Below are positions 15,688 to 18,130 of a stretch of 18,130 nucleotides of DNA, piece after piece. A model generated the notes under the pieces. It had not been told where the DNA came from, searched no databases, and worked only from the letters and a program-made list of their open reading frames with translations. The DNA comes from CAG-877 sp045627525 (GTDB taxonomy: Bacteria; Bacillota_I; Bacilli_A; RF39; UBA660): contig JAZQNW010000004.1 in assembly GCA_045627525.1 (NCBI GenBank), positions 1-18,130 on the forward strand. Reading direction: 5' to 3'. The stretch's first letter is position 1; every line of letters begins with the position of its first letter. The translations under genes were made by a program, and so were the position numbers.

Positions 15688-15838
15688 ATTTACTATTTCT
15701 ATTAAATCTTTCCTTTTTATACATCCCTATAGACTTAACCTTAACTTTCGCAGCAGTTGGAATAGGTGTAACACCTTGTCTAGATTGTACTCTTATTAAT
15801 TTATCTATATTTTCGGGATTTTTAAGATTTTTATCCAT
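15686..15838 (-). CDS. 50-residue basic protein of unknown function between rpmG and efp
   Basis: I do not recognise this protein. It starts MDKNLKNPENIDKLIRVQSR and continues QGVTPIPTAAKVKVKSIGMY, ending in a Lys/Arg/Asn-rich tail. There are no cysteines, no signal peptide and no membrane segment; about a quarter of the residues are Lys or Arg. Reasons to believe it is real: an ATG with AGGTGA five bases upstream, a position 12 bases after the rpmG stop, and a stop that overlaps the perfect efp ribosome site, so the spacing of both flanking genes is built around it. The TPIPTAAKVKVK centre does not look like random AT-rich translation. Its size, charge and company suggest a ribosome-associated or RNA-binding role, which is inference only. 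Confidence 0.7.
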   Translation of the reverse strand: MDKNLKNPENIDKLIRVQSRQGVTPIPTAAKVKVKSIGMYKKERFNRNSK

Positions 15839-15850
15839 TTTATTCACCTA

Positions 15851-16012
15851 TTATTTCTTTTCCTTATGTTCAGTATGTTTTCTACATCTAGGACAGTATC
15901 TGTTTAATTCAAGACGGTCTGTTTTTTTAACATTTCTTTCAACTCTATAATTTTCTTCTTTACATTCACTACAAACAAGAGTCTTATATTGTCTATTTCC
16001 TACTTTAGCCAT
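15851..16012 (-). CDS. rpmG: 50S ribosomal protein L33, zinc-binding type
   Basis: The 53-residue protein has the L33 pattern: CSEC (Cys14, Cys17), the central ERNVKKTDRLELNRYCPRC (Cys40, Cys43) and the ending RKHTEHKEKK. All four cysteines of the zinc-binding form are present, so this is the Cys-plus paralogue type; many Bacillota carry a Cys-minus copy elsewhere for zinc limitation, which is not visible here. It starts at the ATG at 16012 with AAGGAGGG six bases upstream, and the promoter is immediately before it. It is the first gene of the unit rpmG, 50-residue protein, efp. Elsewhere rpmG more often stands before secE-nusG, so this link to efp is less usual. Confidence 0.95.
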   Translation of the reverse strand: MAKVGNRQYKTLVCSECKEENYRVERNVKKTDRLELNRYCPRCRKHTEHKEKK

Positions 16013-16038
16013 ATCTATCCCTCCTTACGTCTATAGGT

Positions 16039-16066
16039 ATTATACCAAAGATTTTGAAATTTGCAA
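16039..16066 (-). promoter_or_regulatory. predicted sigma-A promoter of rpmG-efp
   Basis: On the minus strand TTGCAA (16066-16061; 4/6 match) is followed by a 16-base spacer ending in TGG and a perfect TATAAT (16044-16039), so the -10 is extended. Transcription would start near 16032, leaving a leader of about 20 bases. No regulatory structure such as an L33 or zinc-responsive operator is evident. Confidence 0.7.
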
Positions 16067-16103
16067 AAGTTTTTTATCATTTTATCCTTATTTTTTAACA
16101 TTT

Positions 16104-18122
16104 TTAAATGCCATACATATCATAATACTTATTTGTAACTGCTTTTGTTATTCGAAGAGTCACAAAACTAGCATAATCATATGAACTATTAGGATGAGAA
16201 GAATCAGGAGAAGTAACTATAATTGACATCTTGGGATTATTAAAAGGAGCATAACCAATAAAAGAACTAGTTATAGTTTCTGTATCAATAATACCATCAT
16301 TATCAGTATCCAAAAAACTTTGAGAAGTTCCTGTTTTACCAGCAGCATCCAATTTATTATCAATATAGCCAACACCATATCCACCATTAGAATGCATTAC
16401 TGCATAAAAACCATCTTTTACTCTATTCATATATTCATCTGTAGTATCTATTTCATTTAAAACTTTTTTCTCAGTTTTATATATAACTTTACCATTACTA
16501 TTTCTTACTTCCTTAAGTAAAAAAGGTCTTAATCTTTTACCACCATTCGCAATAGTTGAAATGTATTGAGATAATTGTATAGGTGTATAAGTCTCATATT
16601 GTCCCATAACATAATCAAGTAAATTTCCAGCACTTACATCTTTAGATGTATATCCATTACTTTCAATAGGTAAATCTATCCCCGTTTTAGTACCTAATCC
16701 AAAAGATCTATACATTTTTCTATAAACATCAAAAGCATCCTGATTAAAATTCATTTTCATATCTCTAGAATATTCCTGACCATTTACTCTAATTGCAGTT
16801 TTAAATTGATAAACATTACTACTTTTAGCTAAAGCCGTTATATCATTAATTCTTCCTAATGTATGTGAAGAACATTTTTCATTAACTCCCGCAACTTTAA
16901 TACACTCATCAATCATATACTCTCCGATTTTAATAGATCCTGTATTATATCCAACCAGCATCGATGCTCCCTTAACAACAGATCCAGGTGTAATTGGTGA
17001 AGTCAAAATACTAGGTATATTATCAACAACTTTATCATTAATTATTTTTTTAGAAGCCATAACTAATATTTCTCCAGTATTAGGATCAGCCAATATTACA
17101 CTAGAATGATCATAATAATCAGTATTAGCTTCATTCTTAGCTCTTCTCATTTGTTCTTCTATTATTTTTTCTACTTCTACTTGCAAATTAATATCTATCG
17201 TTAAAACTATATCATTACCCCTACTTCCCTCTTTTAATAATTCAACTGTACTATTATTAACAACTGAATATAAATCCTTTTTTCCTCTTAAATACTTATC
17301 ATATTGTTTCTCTAAATAGCTTAAACCAACTCTATCATTTAAAGAATATCCCATACTTAAATAATAAGACTTTTCTTCTAAAGGAATTCCATTACTAGAT
17401 ACAGTACCCAATATTGATTTTAAAGTATCACCATATGGATATACCCTTTCCCAATCAACTCTAATATCAAACCCCTTTAACTTAGAAGCATTTTCTGAAA
17501 TATAAGCTAATTCCTGATCACTAATATTACTTTTAATAACCTTCTCTTCATATGAATATCCCTTATTCATTAAATAATATAAATAACTAGTCTTTAAATC
17601 TAATTCATTAAACCTAGATAATTCTTTTTCACTAATTCTATCTATCTTTAATTTCTCAATATCTTTATTAGTTAATTTTCTTTGTTCTACCATTAATCTT
17701 TCTTTTCTAGTAATTTTTTTATTACATATATCTCTATACTTAACTAAATAAAATTCCTTCTGCATCCTAACAGTTAACTTAGATAAATCTAAATCTAAAT
17801 GCTTAGAAACATCATAACTAATATTTATAACATCATCAATACTAATACTTTTATCCCTTTTATAAACAATCGTATTAATAGCCTTATTATCTACAATAAT
17901 ATTATTATTTCTATCTAATATTCTTCCCCTAGGACTATCTCCTAAAGTAACAGTATTAACACTTAATCTATCAAGATCATCTCTATAATAATTATTTTTA
18001 ACAATCATAACCATAAATAATCTAATACCAATACAACTAAACAAACTAATTAAAATAACTAATAACACTATAAATCTTTTATTAATAATTAAATTATAAT
18101 TAATCTTTCTTTTTTTCTTCAT
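16104..18122 (-). CDS. class B penicillin-binding protein (peptidoglycan transpeptidase)
   Basis: Cross-links peptidoglycan peptides at the outer face of the membrane. The 672 residues show: a basic N-terminus, one membrane anchor (about 17-41), the dimerisation domain with PRGRILDRN (64-72) and YPYG (228-231), and a transpeptidase domain with Ser381-x-x-Lys384 (PGSVVKG), Ser434-Ser-Asn436 and Lys596-Thr-Gly. All catalytic residues are present. An acidic loop DTDNDGIIDTE (605-615) follows the KTG motif and looks like a calcium-binding loop. No glycosyltransferase domain or PASTA repeats are present. It could be the division (FtsI/PBP2B-like) or elongation (PBP2/PbpA-like) enzyme; the neighbourhood does not decide. 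The coding sequence is complete (ATG at 18122) but only eight bases lie upstream, so its ribosome site is outside the window. No terminator is seen before rpmG. Confidence 0.93.
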   Translation of the reverse strand: MKKKRKINYNLIINKRFIVLLVILISLFSCIGIRLFMVMIVKNNYYRDDLDRLSVNTVTLGDSPRGRILDRNNNIIVDNKAINTIVYKRDKSISIDDVINISYDVSKHLDLDLSKLTVRMQKEFYLVKYRDICNKKITRKERLMVEQRKLTNKDIEKLKIDRISEKELSRFNELDLKTSYLYYLMNKGYSYEEKVIKSNISDQELAYISENASKLKGFDIRVDWERVYPYGDTLKSILGTVSSNGIPLEEKSYYLSMGYSLNDRVGLSYLEKQYDKYLRGKKDLYSVVNNSTVELLKEGSRGNDIVLTIDINLQVEVEKIIEEQMRRAKNEANTDYYDHSSVILADPNTGEILVMASKKIINDKVVDNIPSILTSPITPGSVVKGASMLVGYNTGSIKIGEYMIDECIKVAGVNEKCSSHTLGRINDITALAKSSNVYQFKTAIRVNGQEYSRDMKMNFNQDAFDVYRKMYRSFGLGTKTGIDLPIESNGYTSKDVSAGNLLDYVMGQYETYTPIQLSQYISTIANGGKRLRPFLLKEVRNSNGKVIYKTEKKVLNEIDTTDEYMNRVKDGFYAVMHSNGGYGVGYIDNKLDAAGKTGTSQSFLDTDNDGIIDTETITSSFIGYAPFNNPKMSIIVTSPDSSHPNSSYDYASFVTLRITKAVTNKYYDMYGI

Positions 18123-18130
18123 ATATTTCT

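Noticed and set aside
16085..16113. Hairpin CATTTAAAAATG after the PBP stop as a terminator
   Set aside because: The stem is at most five AT-rich pairs with a two-base loop and no proper T tract; too weak to call. Read-through into rpmG is possible.
1..18130. Defence system, CRISPR array, phage or transposon remnants
   Set aside because: I looked for spaced direct repeats, terminal inverted repeats, integrase or transposase motifs and toxin-antitoxin pairs and saw none; gene content and uniform base composition are those of a core chromosomal region.

Overview
The window is strongly AT-rich chromosomal DNA from a member of the Bacillota, most likely class Bacilli. The evidence is a class B penicillin-binding protein, a lepA-hemW neighbourhood, FtsK followed by a YmfF/YmfH-type M16 pair, an EF-P with the Bacillus-type tip loop, Cys-type ribosomal protein L33 and strong AGGAGG-like ribosome binding sites. 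Every tryptophan codon I checked is TGG and TGA serves as a stop, so the standard bacterial code applies, not the Mycoplasma code. The placement near Erysipelotrichales/RF39-like, genome-reduced Bacilli is a guess from overall feel, not a demonstrated assignment.

Layout. One gene lies on the plus strand at the left edge: the 3' part of a PilB/GspE-type assembly ATPase, with an unusual tail of about 325 residues. It converges on a minus-strand block that fills the rest of the window. Read right to left (5'->3' on the minus strand) the block is: class B PBP; rpmG, a 50-residue unknown protein and efp; ftsK; deoD, ymfF-like and ymfH-like M16 proteins; a zinc-ribbon membrane protein and a TPM-domain protein; lepA, a tandem SpoIIID-like regulator, hemW and an HD-domain protein; and last a membrane-anchored unknown protein and tmk. 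There are 17 protein genes. Two of them (rpmG and the 50-residue gene) are short. No stretch over 300 bases lacks a gene, and I see no rRNA, tRNA, CRISPR, insertion sequence or phage signature.

How the genes work together. Most are housekeeping: translation (L33, EF-P, EF-4/LepA), cell wall and chromosome segregation (PBP, FtsK), nucleotide metabolism (DeoD, Tmk). The M16 pair is of the type linked in Bacillus to EF-P modification, and efp lies about 3 kb upstream of it. The zinc-ribbon/TPM pair resembles Bacillus YdjG/YdjH, partners of the PspA membrane-stress system, although no PspA gene is in view. Coding overlaps (ATGA, 8 bp and 14 bp) tie several genes into translationally coupled pairs.

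The least ordinary features are: a stop codon placed inside the terminator hairpin of all seven units whose terminator I can see; the low-complexity tail on the pilus ATPase; the duplicated SpoIIID-like regulator inserted between lepA and hemW; the unidentified 50-residue basic protein between rpmG and efp; and a calcium-loop-like DxDxDG motif directly after the KTG motif of the PBP. I did not find a clear new multi-gene system such as a defence island.
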